The position numbers were made by a program, and so were the translations under genes. DNA of 64,000 nt from Ampullaceana balthica (Eukaryota; Mollusca; Gastropoda; Lymnaeidae), in assembly GCA_944989445.1 (NCBI GenBank), contig CALYLW010000500.1, forward strand, positions 62,001-126,000, in the 5' to 3' direction. The notes under the pieces are model-generated. The model was not told the origin of the DNA. It did no database searches and saw only the letters and a list, made by a program, of their open reading frames with translations. Of the stretch, positions 46,763 through 64,000 are shown one piece after another (positions within the stretch are counted from its first letter, which is position 1; each line of letters opens with the position of its first letter).

Positions 46763-46790
46763 TATATATATTACATTTTTATATATTTAT
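46686..46790. repeat. (TA)n microsatellite
   Basis: About 100 bases of nearly pure TA/TATAT. Confidence 0.97.
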
Positions 46791-46799
46791 CTATATGAT

Positions 46800-48739
46800 A
46801 AAACAAATGGAAGAAATATTAGAAAAAAGGAGTGAGTCTTAACTAAAGATGGGCGGTGCTGTTCCAATTTCAGAGGAGGATAATCCATCATGGTTCTTTC
46901 GTATTTTATGCGCCATTAAATTATGATTTAAACAAAATAGCACTGAACACTTTTAAAAAAATAATAATAATATTAAATTAATTTTAAAATATATTTTTTT
47001 TAATTGACCCCCCCAAAAAAAAACAACAACAACAACTAAATAGTAATACATGTAGTAATAATAATAATAAATATGTTTTTTAAAACTCCCTAAAGAACAT
47101 GTGTCAAAAAATAAAATTAAACACATTTTATATTTTTAAAATACTAGGAAATCGCCTTTAAAAAAATATGAATAAACTGGATCTTGTTATTATTGCAACA
47201 AATATGTTATTTAAAATTCTTTTTTGTAGTAAAACTGAATTTGTTGACATTTGTCGCTAATGACCACCCTGTGCTTATAACGTCATGTTTATAAAGTATA
47301 TTTAATTAATTCACAACTACTGTGTTGTTTTTTTGTTTTGTTTAACTATGTATTATTAATGTATCCCCTAAATTGCATGGCTTTATCTTCATTAATTACA
47401 AAGTTATGGACAAAATTGTGTGGGAAGCGCTAAAATTCGATCACAGTTTTTAGAATTAATTACAAAGGTAAATAAGGAGGACAAATAATTCACTAAAAAA
47501 ATCATAACTTTTCTCCTATAAAAGTTACAGAAATGAATTCGTTGTCATTTCGAAAGATGAAACCAAGCTATTTCCAATGATATACTGTTTATATATGTCA
47601 GATGAATTTGAAATTTTGAGCTGGAGTACCTAGAGGTGTGTTTGTTTTCCATCACACAGGATGGGTGGAGACGCCCCTTGATTAATGTGATGTACAGGAA
47701 CCTATGTTCCCTCTAAGGTTTGTCGGTCTGGGTGCAGACTTTTAAAAAATCGCGTATGTTAAGTTGTACAGCATTCAGTTTTGGTACGAAAATTTTACAC
47801 CCCACAAATACAGATAATATATTATCCTTATCAAAATTTACTTCACGAAAATACAAATTTGCTGCGCGGAGTCGGTCACGCAGCCGCGCTGCTTAAAGGG
47901 AACATTTACAGCAAATACAACACAGAGATCATGTGACGATTCGTTATATCTTATCAAAATATCACATTTGGTGAATTGACTGTGTGTTCCGATTGTTACC
48001 GAGTGTGTACCAAGTGTTACCGAGTGAGTAACGAGTGAGTACCGAGTGAGTACCGATTGTGATGTGCATTTTTTTCATCACGGTTTTGTCTACTGCAGTT
48101 GACTTAGATATGCACACATATTAAATTAATCAAAACCCTAGTTTTCAAAATATAAAATAGTATGTTAAATAATTGGGCAACACTAACTATCCACTACTTA
48201 TCCATCACAGGTGTCATAAGTTGCAGTCGACATGGCGGCTCTAAATGGTTAAGAAGTCACTGTGAGGGTGTCGTATATGTTTGAATTGAGGTGGAATCCA
48301 TTGCCATATATGAAAATCAAACTTACTTAAAGGGAACATTTGTAGAACAAGACATCAATGTATCCCTTATATCATTGAGATGGGAAAATTATTGACTAAA
48401 ATATTAAGTACTGCAACTCGTGCTGCCAATAAGTCAATAAAACATTATTGAATGCAGTTTAAGTACATTAATTATACGAATTTTTTAAAGACTCAAAGGA
48501 ATGAATTAAATCTGAAAAGACATTCAAGACATTTATTGGTGGTTTAAGCGCTACGCAAATCTTTTAAACTTACATCCCAGTGTTCAATTTATTTAAACAT
48601 TGACAAAACACTTTCAATAAGTACTAAATGTCAGCAAAACTAAGAATAAAGTTAGAAAGACAGTATCCCAACTATCTCCTGTCCCAGATACTAATGAAGA
48701 CTTAAGTCTGTGAGTGAGCCTCCTGGTGTACCCTACAAC
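46800..48739. other. Upstream region of the TMC gene; no gene seen
   Basis: AT-rich. A short repeat of ACCGAGTGAGT-like 10-11-base units lies at about 47996-48057. No promoter element was recognised. Confidence 0.4.

Positions 48740-64000
<15,261 letters not shown>

Overview
The window is eukaryotic, intron-containing and AT-rich genomic DNA of an invertebrate animal. The mix of gene families, short AT-rich introns, heavy minisatellite load and transposon types would fit a lophotrochozoan, most likely a gastropod mollusc. That assignment is an inference from general features, because nothing here is diagnostic of a species. No prokaryotic gene arrangement, CRISPR array or operon is present. 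Almost every long open frame in the window is an artefact of a stop-free tandem repeat.

Two protein-coding genes can be supported exon by exon. On the minus strand, seven coding exons between 25229 and 22351 encode the N-terminal 354 residues of a KIAA2012-like protein. KIAA2012 is an uncharacterised protein of vertebrates. The 3' part of this gene was not found. On the plus strand, from 48740 to the right edge of the window, are the first seven exons and the first 20 bases of exon 8 of a transmembrane channel-like (TMC) gene of the TMC1/2/3 type. Splice phases agree at every junction. Its seventh intron is about 9.2 kb and is filled by a hAT element, a 20-bp minisatellite and a 5.1-kb 28-bp satellite array. 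Two further coding-like patches, near 18903-19100 and 20700-20897, could not be assigned.

The rest is repeats. Tandem arrays with units of 41, 29, 23, 20, ~2 (GT), 33, 39, 41, 15, 20 and 28 bp make up about 13 kb, roughly a fifth of the window. Transposable elements include six hAT-superfamily elements with visible terminal inverted repeats; all but one have convincing 8-bp target duplications. Three hATs carry decayed transposase remnants. There are also four LINE reverse-transcriptase fragments, two tRNA-derived sequences, a palindrome-ended MITE present twice, a fold-back element with 139-bp arms and several unclassified dispersed families. The clearest structure is a nested stack at 29119-34133: a dispersed repeat is split by a 3.4-kb hAT, which itself contains a fold-back element, a 5'-truncated LINE with a 10-bp target duplication and a MITE. 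A second stack lies at about 13055-17005.

Layout: 1-6.4 kb, 41-bp array and a dispersed repeat pair; 7-12.3 kb, a SINE and three minisatellites; 13-17 kb, hAT stack; 18-19.1 kb, LINE with MITE and an orphan coding-like patch; 22.3-25.2 kb, KIAA2012-like gene; 26.5-28.1 kb, hAT MITE and GT array; 29-34.9 kb, nested stack; 35.1-35.9 kb, palindromic element; 37.7-41.4 kb, three minisatellites; 42.6-46.8 kb, LINE and other repeats; 48.7-64 kb, TMC gene with repeat-filled introns. No convincing new biological system was found. The most notable material is the transposon stratigraphy and the satellite biology.
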